Below are positions 45,517 to 56,856 of a DNA stretch of 64,000 nucleotides, in pieces. Every line of letters starts with the position of its first letter. Position 1 is the first letter of the stretch. Under the pieces are notes generated by a model. The model did no database searches, was not told the origin of the DNA, and saw only the letters and a list, made by a program, of their open reading frames with translations. Made by a program: the position numbers and the translations under genes. This DNA comes from Cryptomeria japonica (lineage: Eukaryota > Streptophyta > Pinopsida > Cupressales > Cupressaceae): positions 307,089,950 to 307,153,949 of the forward strand of contig NC_081408.1 in the NCBI RefSeq assembly GCF_030272615.1. The letters are read 5' to 3'.

Positions 45517-47419
45517 TGTAATGTCCCCAACTTGGTTCAAGACAGTTTTAACCGTAATTAATTGATTTCCAATATATTTATAACTTAACTAAATCGATTA
45601 AGAGACAAACTATCTTAACACGAATCCAACCTAGGATGTTCTATCTTTTCTTTAATCCATCAAGTACTAGCTATCTCACCATACTAAATAATTAATCCTA
45701 TTTTTGCTTTATAAATCATTTACACATTAATTAATTTTTAATTAATAAATACTTTGTTTTGGTGATTTAATAAATATTTATTAATTTACTAATTAATAAT
45801 TACTTTTTATTATATTAATATTAACTATAATTATTATATTAATATTTATTATTATCAATATCTATATTTAGGATCCTTATATTATTCCTTATACTGAATT
45901 GAATATATATATATAAATAAAGAAATGAATTAAATTATATAATCAATTATTTATGTATCTACTAATTACTTATTATATAAGTTATTAATATACTGCTGCT
46001 TAAATCAGGAACAATCACCATATTTAGTGGTTGTAAAGGCAGACAGATCTGACGCACATCAAATCTGGTCTGCCACTATATGTGTAACTCAGTTTGGCTG
46101 TCATCATATTGAAGTCTATACTGATATTACTATTAAATTCTGCATACAGACATTATCAAGCTTCATATATTAGGCATACGTATTAAGCGTATCCCTGTGC
46201 ATACTACCGAGAACAAAAGATGTTACTGCCTGTAGCTTTATAACAGTTCCGATCTCCTTATTACAGCCTTCGGTATTGGTAATATTCCCTGTAATTATAT
46301 TATTACTTATTTTAAAATAGTATTATAATATTTGTTGTACTGCAGACATTTCATAAACAAATTGTAATAATTACAATTTTATTACTATTATTATTTTTAT
46401 TATTCTTCTAAATTAATTTCATTATTAATTCTGTATAAGAATGCAATCGTCTTATATATTAAGCATCTGTAACCTACTAATAATAGTTCTGATCCGCTTA
46501 ATAGTCTGAGTATTATTGCAAGCAATTGTGCCATTTCTGATTGTTGTGTTTGAACGACATACAATAAGGGTGCCATCTCTGATATATGCCCCTTTGGGAT
46601 TGTGGATACGGTATTTGGGCCTTCGGCCTTCCTAAGAACTCTTCCGCCTGAAATAGAAAACATTATATATCCCCTCCATGCCCTCTGGCAATGACATGAT
46701 TAATTATATATATTACATCGGGTGTGACCATTTGAAGATAGAGACATCTTTATTTGCTAAGGTTGTAAACACACCACTTCATCATACTAACCGATGTTCT
46801 TATCTTTATGTTGATCTCCTCTTCCCATATGTAATTGGTTGGCTATATAAATTACGATTAGCCTTATTGCCAATCGGTGTATGCTGGTAATTAATCACTA
46901 TTGTAACGTCTCATAATTGCTGATCATAATATTACTATACCTAGTATAGTGTAAATTCCGTATAGCTAATATCTTAATAACGCACACCATTGAATCTGAA
47001 TCCGCACATAACAATGGAGTGCGTATGAAAGTTTGAGGTGCTTATGCAAAGTAAATACAAATAATATAAAAATAGTTATCTTTACTCGTATGCACTCACC
47101 GGATATTTATTTTATTATTATTATTTATTTATATTACTTATATTATTATTATTTGATAAATATGAATTTAATATTAAGAAATATAAATTTTATATTAAAT
47201 CTTATTTGTTATTAATAAATAATAATCATATATAACAATAATAATAAATAATAATCATAACAAATAATAATAAACATTAATAAGTATATATTAGAGGAAA
47301 ATCGTGAAGTCTCATAAATGAGACGATTTTCCAATATTATTAAATGTTAATTAATAAATGTTTTAATTATCCTATTTATTTAATCACAATAATCCAATGT
47401 CCAAAGAGGTGTTATGACA
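45517..47419. mobile_element. solo LTR in hAT-1, TSD TGGGC
   Basis: The unit runs from TGTAATGTCCCC to TTATGACA. TGGGC flanks it at 45512-45516 and 47420-47424. There is no internal region. It splits the transposase exon 1 of hAT-1. The left tip is the same as the tips of the chromovirus-type LTRs in this window. Frames at 46400-46663 and 46678-46890 inside it are not called as genes. Confidence 0.9.
47296..47333. repeat. perfect hairpin in solo LTR
   Basis: GGAAAATCGT and ACGATTTTCC pair as a 10-bp stem. The loop contains a second inverted repeat, GTCTCAT and ATGAGAC, so two alternative folds are possible. Confidence 0.75.
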
Positions 47420-47424
47420 TGGGC

Positions 47425-47640
47425 ATTCATCTCTTATTATCTCTTTGGTGGTGTTGGGACAAAGCTTGGCATCACAATGAGTAATGCCTACAAGATGGTA
47501 TTTGAGGCAATTTATACCTCCATGATATAATTGTGTGCATCTAATGCAAAAAACTCCTTGATAGGCATATTTCCAAATAGGGTCTTTGGCTCCTCTAGGA
47601 CGAGTGCTTCTAAATGGTAATGGCCTCGATAGGGCAGAGC
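47425..47640 (-). pseudogene. hAT-1 transposase exon 1, BED finger part
   Basis: The minus translation gives DPIWKYAYQG, CIRC (Cys pair), YHGGINCLKYHLVGI and a final His/Cys group ending TTKEIIRDECP. This matches a BED zinc finger, the DNA-binding domain at the N-terminus of many hAT transposases. The upstream start was not fixed. The stretch 47641-48415 is the element's 5' non-coding end. Confidence 0.75.
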
Positions 47641-48415
47641 CTAAGGCTTAACCTAGGGTGGAAACTTCTCTCTTCACCATTATATGATGTATTTAACCTA
47701 CACAAAGTGAAAGCGCAACATATTAATTTTTCAATCCAAAAAGAAAACCTAAATTATACATAAATCACTAAAAATAAGCCTAAAATTAGTTTAAATCAGT
47801 AAAAATTTAATCTATTCTAATGATTCTAAACCTTTTTTCAAAAAAAAATGATAACTTTTTTTAAAAAGCTGGGCAGAAAAAACAGTGAAAAAAGTGGAAA
47901 AAAACAACCTAATAAAAGATGGTGATGAATCTTATTTTTTGGAATTTAATTGCAATAATACTACCTATCTTTAGCATATGATTAATAATTTTTAACCTAG
48001 ATGCAACATTTTGCAGCCAAAATGAAAAAATGAAAAACAAAAAACCTACATGTGCTTCAAATCTGCCTTTGAAATTCACCAAAAAATCCCTTTCAATCTT
48101 CTCTCATTAATGGAAAAATGTTGTAAATAATGTGTTTGCTGTTGGGGAGGGTTTTTACACTTGCAAAGCAAAAAACAGAGCTATTTAAATGTTTTGTGAG
48201 CCATTTTTGACACATCAGGCCTTCTTTACTAACGCGAGTAATTTTTTAATTAAAACTTGTCGAGTATCTAGTGAAAACTGGCCAAAAATTCGACAAGTTT
48301 TTGCCAAATACTGACCAAGAAATTTTCGCAAGTAAATGGCTGAAAAAATCGCAAGCCAATTTACTTGGTGAGTACTTGCCGACTAGACAAGTTTTGAGTG
48401 AGTTTTCCATCTATG

Positions 48416-48423
48416 GTTGAGAC
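48416..48423. repeat. hAT-1 TSD, right copy
   Basis: GTTGAGAC, identical to 42714-42721. Confidence 0.92.
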
Positions 48424-49607
48424 CACTACTCGCTAACAAATATACTACTCAAAGTAGACTTTGATTAAACCAAAGATTGCGGCATGATAAATTCTATTGC
48501 AAAACAGGTTATTCCAATACAAGCCAACTACACATCTATGCATTGCCTCATTAAGTTGAGGACACATACATGGTTGTATATGCATTTACAAATGATTTTA
48601 GCATGTTTCACAACTGCTGTGATCAATTGGAGTTTGTCAAGATCCTCTAATATAAGGTAAAGGCAATGAGCAAAATAAAGAGTAGAATATGGATGGGTTT
48701 TCCTCCATGAGAAAACTACCTTCAACAACATTACATTGTTTGGAATCAACTATACACTTGACAAAAAATTATTCAAAATCATGTTTCTTCCATCTATCCA
48801 ATCATCAAACATTATAGTACAATCCCTTCATATCTCGCATTGCTCAACAATAGTGACCTTCATGTATACCACCTTATCACTCAAAATCGAATTTATCTTC
48901 TCATCATTAAGGACTTTGAACCACAACCCAATAACAATTACATCTTGACAATAATGAGACTTAAAACAAATAATATGAAAAAAATGTAAAATTTAGAATC
49001 TAAATTATAAAAAACTGTACATGTCGAAACTATAAAGACAAAGATAACAAAAACATTAAACCTCTTTAAATTAATAAAATAAAAATAAAAACCTCTTTAA
49101 ATTAATAAAAAAAAAAACCTCTTTAAATTAACTCCAAATTAAAAAAATAATAAATACAATAAAATAAAATAAAAACCACTTTAAATTAACTACAAATTAA
49201 TAGCAGACTACTCCAAATTAACAATGGGTTCTTCCAAATGCATTGCAGGCTCCTTTAGATGCACCAAGAGCTACAACAAACCTGCTCAATTTCAGTCCAA
49301 TCAAATTTTCCACCAATATGTTTGAAGGTTTTTGGTTCAATAGATTGTATTTTTAGCTACGATGCTCTTTTTCTCTCCCTTTTTCTACTTGCAAGTGAAA
49401 TGAACATATTTTTGAAGTGTTAAAGGTCTTTTTTAGTGTTCAAGTTTGAGGTGCTTGTTTCTTTTCCCTCACTCGAATTAAAAATTGAGTTTTGCTAACA
49501 AGACAAGTCTAACGAATTTGTCTAGACTTGCCAAATCAAATCCAAATCTCTAGGACTCACCTAGACCTACTCAACTCAAGTTTGCCAATTTTTTTACTAG
49601 TTCTATA
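48424..49607 (-). pseudogene. hAT-2 transposon, remaining part
   Basis: The minus translation at 48528-48749 includes LYFAHCLYLILEDLDKL and CKCIYNHVCVLNLMRQC, the DUF659-type block. It is followed near 48430-48530 by LACIGITCFA...FIMPQSL. The right end is subterminal hAT-like sequence and TATAGAACTAG, read inward from 49607, which resembles the hAT-1 terminus. The part 49000-49607 has no coding. hAT-1 inserted into its coding region. Confidence 0.7.
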
Positions 49608-50085
49608 ACTTTAATTTTAGATTTATTTTTGGACATCATTTTTGCAACACTGAAATATCAATGGAAAACCTTGTCAAACCTAGTTGCATGAGTTTTCCCT
49701 AAATGAAGAATTTCATCATATTCAACATCCTAGTATGATTATATATAAATTCAGAGATGGTTCTCCCCCTCTACTAAAGATTTAAGCCATTGGAATTTGT
49801 CAATATCTTCAAAGGTTAAATCAAGGCACTGCATTTGGCATGGGCTGCAAAACAATGTAGTGTACATGTCCATCACAAGTTTGCCTAACGCCACAAAATT
49901 TACTACATTAGTGTGATAAAATGCACTACATTGTGATCCAACCTCATTTGCTACCTCATCAAATAAGCTAAAAAACAAGCTCATTTCCCACTATCAAATG
50001 CATCTAACAAATTTGAGAAAGATTATGCTACTTTTGGATGATACATGAAAATTGATCGATCTACACTTCTTTCTATTAGGCTGCC
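49608..50085 (-). pseudogene. hAT-3 transposase, downstream half
   Basis: The minus translation gives LFDEVANEVGSQ, LFCSPCQMQCLDLTFEDIDK and, at its upper end, continuation of the DGW block (NRKKCRSINF, FLKFV). It joins the upstream half at 58706 when the solo LTR is removed. The lower end stops where hAT-2 begins. Confidence 0.75.
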
Positions 50086-50411
50086 TGTTGTAACCTAATC
50101 ACACATCACCCCATTCCAAATGGGGAACCCCTACATTTTAGGTCCACTCTTTTGGTTGTGGTCTTTTCGCAGCAATCCTTTCGATCTCCCTAGGTCTGCA
50201 AGTGTTTTTAATAAGTTTTGATCAAGTTTGCAAGCGTTATGAGTGAATTTGACTAAGTTTGGAGCCTGTTTTGTCTATTTTAGGGTTTTGCCCTTCAAAC
50301 TTAAATTTGAGGTCATTTCCTTAGGGTTTTGGAATATTTGAATGTAGCAAAGAAGTCATAAGTTATAACCCTTCAAGGAAGCTACCAATGAAATTTGAGC
50401 GAAATCTGAGC

Positions 50412-50590
50412 ACTTACTATTTTAAGTAAGTTTCACCACATCCCGGATTGGCCTAATTTTCTGTTTAAACAAACTTACTATTTTCAGCAATTTCTATTTG
50501 AAATAGTAAGACTATTTTTAGTAAGTGTCACTCTATCTTGGTTTGCCCTAATTTAATGTTTAGAAGTACTTACTATTTTTCGTAAGTCTA
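50412..50590. repeat. ACTTACTATTTTTAGTAAGT palindrome array
   Basis: At least four ACTTACTATTTT or AGTAAGT half- and full palindromes occur (50413-50430, 50473-50527, 50569-50588). They are spaced by a GTTTGCCCTAATTT-like block, so the unit is about 60-100 bp. The same palindrome occurs twice in each chromovirus LTR. Confidence 0.75.
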
Positions 50591-50879
50591 TTTCTGGCAG
50601 GTCTATCTCAGGCAGTTGGCAAGACACTATTGGTAGAGCATTCTTGAAAATCCAAGTTCCAAATCCGAAAAGTTGAAAAAGGAGGCAGTTGATCTGAAAA
50701 ATATGGTTGTCTGGAATTCTTTCCTGAAGTGGAAAAAGCATGAAAAATCCATCCTAAGGCAAGAAAGTATTCCTTCGATGAGAAATTCTCTTCAATCTAA
50801 AAATGGCATCCAAATTCAACTGATGAGCTCAAAGTCCAAGGCAAGGGAAGAAAGTTCAAAATCTATCTAAATTCCTTAG

Positions 50880-51371
50880 CACCTCCCAAAAAACGCTCCA
50901 AGACAAAGATAGGCACTAGAATCAAGACATGGAGGAAAATCTATTTTTACCAAAATTCCTCCATCACCTCAGATTAGCACCCAAGGCAAGAAGAGGGCGG
51001 CAAAACCATGCAAGGAAGGATTCTTCCTTGTGGAGGAAATTCCTCCACCCAAGATTTGCGCCCAGAACTAGGTGAGGAGCACAATACCCTAAGCTTGCAG
51101 GATTTTCTCCTTCAACTCAAATTCCTCCTCCACAGGCAGAATGCACCCAAGGCAAAAGGGGAGCACTAGAATGGGGTCAAGGAAGAATTCTTTCCTCCAA
51201 CCAAAATTCTTCTTGCAAGGTCAAAATGCGCCCCAAGTATGTTCAAGGCCTTGGAAAATGTGAAATTTAGCAAAGGCATGAAGATTTTCCTTCCTCTGGG
51301 GCAAAGTAGAATCAAGGTCAAGGTTGGGCAACAAAATGAGGTTACGGAGGAATTTCCCTCCACATAAAAAA
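50880..51371. repeat. degenerate minisatellite in long LTR
   Basis: Units with GGAGGAAATTCCTCCAC, AAGGCAAGA and GCGCCC blocks recur at roughly 60-100 bp. They include back-to-back palindromes near 51018-51050. The array continues after the nested element (56857-57430). Confidence 0.65.
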
Positions 51372-53143
51372 TGTAATATCCCCTGCTTGTAAGGATTAAG
51401 AATGCAAGGAATATAGTCAAACACTTAGCTGACAACCTGCTGACCTAAGACTCAGTCTGTATAACCTGCGTGTTATGCAATTTCTGGACTGCGGGATAAC
51501 TTGTGTGTTATGCTGAAAACATGCTTATATGACACAAGGAATATCATCGAACAATTGTTCTACAATCCTTAGATCTGTTGTTATTAACAATTTGATTGCT
51601 TTAATGGCTCTAGGTATTGTTTCATACAGTTCTCATGCAATCATTAAGCTTATGATTCTGAATTTCAGACTGATAATCTTGTATTCCATACCAATACCAA
51701 TGTAATTGCAAGTAAACTCAACAACAATCATCAATGAAAATAGCTCTTTAATATTCACCATGAATTACAAATGACCAATGCAAAGATATTTCTTCAAACA
51801 TTTGGCATACCATGATATTAAATCAGACCTGCAACTTTATTATGTAGCAAACTACGACTCCCAACTGACTTAATAGTTCTAAAATCAACTCAGATTGAAT
51901 TTTTATGTATATGTATGCTCAGATCATATCAATTACATCATTATTGCTGACCCCAAAAAGACAATAGAAACTATGTAAAGAACCTGCTCATAGAGTCGCT
52001 TCAATCAATAGCTGAAGAGGCAAGCAATATCAGATAAATACACTCTTTCCTGAGCCCAATGTTGTCCTTCCCAAATCGCCCATGTTCCTGAATATTCTCA
52101 GACAATGACGGTTGAACGGCAGCCTTAAGGTTTGCTCACACACCCACAAAATCTTCAATTTCCTTTAATAGGATAAGCACTGCAGTTAAGGAAGGAATTC
52201 GGTGCAAGGAAGGGTTTGCAAGAGTACTTCTTTGGCCCAAGTTGAATATTATCTCTAGCCGTCCCTGTATTGCTGTGATTTGGTCCCCAAAACCAATTAT
52301 GGCAACTCCCACTCGATCCCTTAAGCACCAGATAATATCGCCCTGCCTTCACAAGGAGAATGCTTCGATTGGAAGGCGAAGTCGTAGCATTAAATGGGCT
52401 CCCTGTGCAAAATCGTGGACTGCTGTAGATATCAGATAAAATCTTCCAATGCAGATCAGAGCCTTCAAAGTCTCTTAGAGTCATCAATGGCACCCTAGGA
52501 GTGGAGAGCTCCAATTAGATATGAAATAGATGCCAATATAGGCTCCTAAGACAAAAAAATCATAGCACCTTCCCACAAATATGAAGTCTGAAAATAACTG
52601 AGACAAGTACTCAGCCAATGGAATTTTCAATCAGCTCCCAATATGGCAAAACTGTCAACAACACTTGATTCCTAGAATATCTTCAATATGAATCCAAGTA
52701 AAATTGGCCCTTGGCCACAAATCGAGCACAATTGAGATGACTGAAGTATCACCTCCTCGATGCAATCTATGGGAGTTTTCGTTCCCAAAGGCCAAAGTCT
52801 GCAAACACCTCTCAGTTCTACAAAACCCAATCAAAATCAAAATCAAAATCCAAGCTGCCTTGAAGCTTCATCTTGATCTCCTTTAATACTTTTTCACCCC
52901 AACATCTAGAAGCTTCTAGAAGTGACTTTATGAAATAATATTTAATTAGTCACTTTATTAAATTAATTAAATATAAAGTCATCTTTTAATTTTTTTAATT
53001 TATTTGACAACTTTATAAATAATTAACTTAATATTATTAATTAAAATAATTAATTAAGCTATCCATGAAAAATAATAATAATTTGGACAACTTAACTAAT
53101 TAAATTAATTAATTAATTCTTCTCCAAAAATGGGGACATTACA
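51372..53143 (-). repeat. 3' LTR of the non-autonomous element
   Basis: 1772 bp with full TG...CA tips. It contains an open frame at 52155-52514 (minus, 119 residues) also present in the other LTR, and a strongly A/T-rich TAATTAATTAATT segment near its right end. Confidence 0.88.
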
Positions 53144-53180
53144 ATCCGCCCCTCCTGAAATTGCTTGTCCCCAAGCAATC
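53144..53180 (-). promoter_or_regulatory. polypurine tract and adjacent inverted repeat
   Basis: CAGGAGGGGCGGAT (minus) abuts the LTR. Next to it TTGCTTG and CAAGCAA form a short stem. The arrangement is shared with 35163-35200 of the chromovirus. Confidence 0.8.
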
Positions 53181-53214
53181 TCAGCTACAAGTAAAACTCT
53201 ACTGCACGTAGATC

Positions 53215-55230
53215 CTAAGGAAAAATATGTGTAATGTCCCTGTAGTCACCAAAGAGCTCCTGCAACACCAACTGAATCTGCTGAATCAATTCAATCACCT
53301 CATCATTCGCCACAAGAGTATAAGCCTCATGAGGAAGCAAGTCAAGTAACTGACCATACTTGCTCCCAACCTCAGCACAAAGTGAGCCATCAAGTAAACC
53401 ATTCATCACATACTCACTACCCATCAAATAGGTATGTCCCCACACACTCTTGTGCCACTGAATAGCTGATGTAGACCATGCCAAATCTGAAAGTGAATTG
53501 AAAATCAAAATAGGACAGTTGCTAACCCATGCATAATCAAGGAAAATTGAGTCACCAATCAACAAGTAGATAGCTGCCATATCATAAGAAATAGGTGCCC
53601 ACATCAAATTTGAAATGTAGGTGTCTTTCTTAACACCCCAAAGTAATTCATGTGTGGCTGATCTCATAAGGTCACTATGCTCATCCGTGATTGCATATTC
53701 TTCAACTTCTTGATCATCATGTAAACCCAATGAAGCAATATGTGACTCCTCTAGAATTGATTTGTAATCATACTTACCTTGCTCATGCTCGATCTCTATG
53801 TCTTCTTTTATTGGAAGAAAGAGTGATCGAAGATATGCTTCTCTTTGTTGTATTGATTGATCTATATGATTGCAGCGTTCCTTACGCTTTATAAGTGTTG
53901 CCTGGTTTGGGCAGCTAGCAACTTAGCTTGCCTAGCTTTCCTTAACCACTCGTCACGCGTGCTTTGAGTCCTCTTTACATCTTCTATGTGATGATGCACA
54001 AAATCAGACCTTTTACTAGATGCATCATCAACCAATGGCTCGTGTTCATCTTCCAAAATCTGAATGCCAACATTTGTAGACTTCTCTTCATTTGTCATTC
54101 CATGAGTAAAAGGTGCAAACTCATGAGAATGAGGAGGTAAACAGCTGCTGCCCAAGAACAATTCAGTGATGATATCATGTCATAGCAAAATATTACCTTC
54201 ATCAACCCATGTCTCATGATTAACTTCCCAAAATTGAATGCCATGTTCAGATTTTTCTTCATGAGTAGGAATTGTGTCATTAATGGAATCAACAATCACA
54301 CTAGAGGATGCATTATAATCACCAAAATAATTCTTACTATCAATCTAATCCTCAAACAAATTGTCAACAGCATCCTTGTGGGTTAGTTTTATTACCTTAT
54401 GCTCTTCTTTTCTTCTTGTCATGAAATCAGATTGTGGGTGGTCAGCATCTCCAACCTTTGTCATGTGTTTATCAATCTATCCTGGCTGTCCTCAAAGGAT
54501 TGCTCATGTGCTGATAACGGACTACTGATTGCATTCAGAAAATCAGAAGTATGTTCCCTTTCGTTCCTCCTTATTGCATCATAGAATTCATTTCTAACAC
54601 CCAAATCTTGAGTGTCAACACTAGGGAGCTCCATACACCCATCTCTCACACATGGAATGAAGGTCACCTCTTGATAGTGCACAGAATGCTGACTGCTGCT
54701 ACAAAAATCAGAACTATTAGAGATTGTATCCTATGCACATTCCTCATCTTTGACGCTTCCAACTTGCGTGCCAACGTTGGTAGATCCTTCCTCAACCTTT
54801 TTGTCATTTACTAATATGTCTACATCATGATTAAGCTCAATAGTTTGGCTACTATGTAAATCAGCATGTGTATAAGTCTCCTTAATCTCATTATCTGTGT
54901 ATTGGTGGTTAGGCTCTCAAAAACCTTTGCAAGTGAAGCATAGACCTTGTCTTCTCATTTCATTCTTGCTTATTATGGGCGTTCTTGTAACCTAATCATT
55001 TAGTTTGGAATTAGAACCACCTTCAAAATTTGTTTTAGTAGCTCTTCCATACCTGCTCTCATTGTGCCCATGACTGAATTGTGTCCCTTTAGATGAAAAT
55101 TTCTCCTTATACACCCTCCTAATATACTTTACCAACCCAATCTCTTTAGACCTGCAGGTGACAAACAAGTTCAAATAATCATGTAGAGAGTACTATGTTT
55201 TAAAAGCATCTGGCATTGTCCGACAGCCTT
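53215..55230 (-). pseudogene. unknown degraded frame in the non-autonomous element
   Basis: Minus frames at 53215-53730 (171 residues), 53889-54161, 54095-54295 and 54461-54682 look like parts of one decayed protein separated by stops and shifts. Visible pieces include GIQFWEVNHETWVDEGN, RDEWLRKARQAKLLAAQ and LLDLLPHEAYTLVANDEV. Charge is mixed, with a helix-prone Arg/Lys/Ala stretch. I recognise no gag, protease, RT, integrase or host domain. It may be an element-specific protein, a captured host gene, or a highly diverged gag. Confidence 0.5.
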
Positions 55231-55268
55231 CAAGGAGTAGAGGAGCTTCCTGTTCAAATTTTTCCCTC

Positions 55269-55338
55269 ATCTTGATGGCATCCTGTTCAATCTCTTCCCT
55301 GAACTTCAAACTGAAAATCTTGATGGCATCCTGTTCAT
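55269..55338. repeat. 21-bp direct repeat at the deletion junction
   Basis: ATCTTGATGGCATCCTGTTC plus A occurs twice within about 50 bp, and the second copy runs straight into LTR sequence (TACAGTTCTC). It marks where the missing 248 bp of LTR and primer site were lost. Confidence 0.75.
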
Positions 55339-56856
55339 ACAGTTCTCATGCAATCATTACGCTTATGATTCTGAATTTCAGACTGATAACCTTGTATTTG
55401 GTACCGATACCAATGTAATTGCAAGTAAACTCAACAACAATCATCAATGAAAATGGCTCTTTGATATTCACCGTGAATTACAAATGACCAATGCAAAGAC
55501 ATCTCTTCAAACATTTGGCATACCATGATATTAAATCAGACCTGCCACTTTATTATGTGGCAAACTATGACTCCCAACTGACTTGATAGTTCTAAAATCA
55601 ACTCAGATTGAATTTTTATGTATATATATGCTTAGATCATATCAATTACATCATTATTGCTGACCCCAAAAAGACAATAGAAACTATGTAAAGAACCTGC
55701 TCATAGAGTCACTCCAATCAGTAGCTGAAGAGGCAAGCAATATCAGATAAATACACTCTTTCCTAAGCCCAATGTTGTCCTTTCCCAAATCGCCCCTATT
55801 CCTGAATTTCTCAGACAATGATGGTTGATCGGCAGCCTTAAGGTCTGCTCACACACCCACAAAATCTTCGATTTCCTTTAATAGGATAAGCATTGCAGTT
55901 AAGGAAGGAATTTGGTGCAAGGAAGGGTTTGCAAGAGTACTTCTTTGGCCAAAGTTGAATATTATCTCTAGCCGTCCCTGTACTGCTGTGATTTGGTCCC
56001 AAAAAACAATTATGGCAACTCCCACTCGATCCCTTAAGCACCAGATAATATTGCCCTGTCTTCACAAGGAGAATGCTTCGATTGGAAGGTGAAGTCGTAG
56101 CATTAAATGGGCTCCCTGTGCAAAATCGTGGACTGCTGTAGATATCAGATAAAATCTTCCAATGCAGATCAGAGCCTTCAAAGTCCCTTAGAGTCATCAA
56201 TGGCACCCTAGGAGTGGAGCACTCCAATTAGATATGAAATAGATTCCAATATGGGCTCCTAAGACAAAATAATCGTAGCACCTTCGCACAAATATGAAGT
56301 CTGAAAATAACGGAGACAAGTACTCAGCCAATGGAATTTTCAATCAGCTCCCAATATGGCAAAATTGTCGACAACACTTGATGCCTAGAATATCTTCAAT
56401 ATGAATCCAAGTAAAATTGGCCCTTGGCCACAAATCAAGAACAATCGAGATGACTGTAGTATCACCTCATCAATGCAATCTATGGGAGTTTTCGTTCCCA
56501 AAGACCAAAGTCTGCGGACACCTCTCGGTTCTACAAAATCCAATCAAAATCAAAATCAAAGTCCAAGCTGCCTTGAAGCTTCATCTTAATCTCCTTTAAT
56601 ACTTTTTCACCCCAACATCTAGAAGCTTCTAGAAGTGACTTTATGAAATAATATTTAATTAGTCACTTTATTAAATTAATATAATATAAAGTCATCTTTT
56701 AATTTTTTTAATTTATTTGACAACTTTATTAATAATTAACTTAATATTATTAATTAAAACAATTAATTAAGCTATCCATGAAAAATAATAATAATTTGGA
56801 AAACTTAACTAATTAAATTAATTAATTAATTCTTCTCCAAAAATGGGGACATTACA
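55334..56856 (-). repeat. truncated 5' LTR of the non-autonomous element
   Basis: It matches the left LTR from 51620 to 53143, with scattered substitutions. It lacks the first 248 bp on the plus strand. An LTR frame is again open at 55838-56227 (129 residues). Confidence 0.88.

Larger units (their letters stand above)
42722..48415 (-). mobile_element. hAT-1, full-length hAT transposon
   Basis: Terminal inverted repeats CATAGTTGGAAAACT (left) and CATAGATGGAAAACT (right, read inward), an 8-bp TSD GTTGAGAC, and a minus-strand transposase gene with BED finger, DUF659 and hATC domains. It is 5694 bp including a 1.9-kb solo LTR at 45517-47419, so about 3.8 kb originally. Frameshifts and a stop make the transposase inactive. 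It lies inside a second hAT. Confidence 0.93.
51372..56856 (-). mobile_element. non-autonomous LTR element related to the chromovirus
   Basis: The left LTR (51372-53143) and a 5'-shortened right LTR (55334-56856) flank 2.2 kb of internal DNA without gag or pol. The outer tips are TGTAATATCCCC and GGGGACATTACA, as in the chromovirus. The internal end beside the left LTR holds a polypurine tract (GGAGGGGCGGA, minus) and a TTGCTTGTCCCCAAGCAA inverted repeat that the chromovirus also has. About 248 bp of the right LTR and the primer-site region are gone. Flanking bases are AAAAA and ATTCC, so no target duplication remains. It needs another element's proteins. Confidence 0.82.

Noticed and set aside
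46400-46890. Open frames of 87 and 70 residues between hAT exons
   Set aside because: They lie inside the solo LTR at 45517-47419 and lack motifs.
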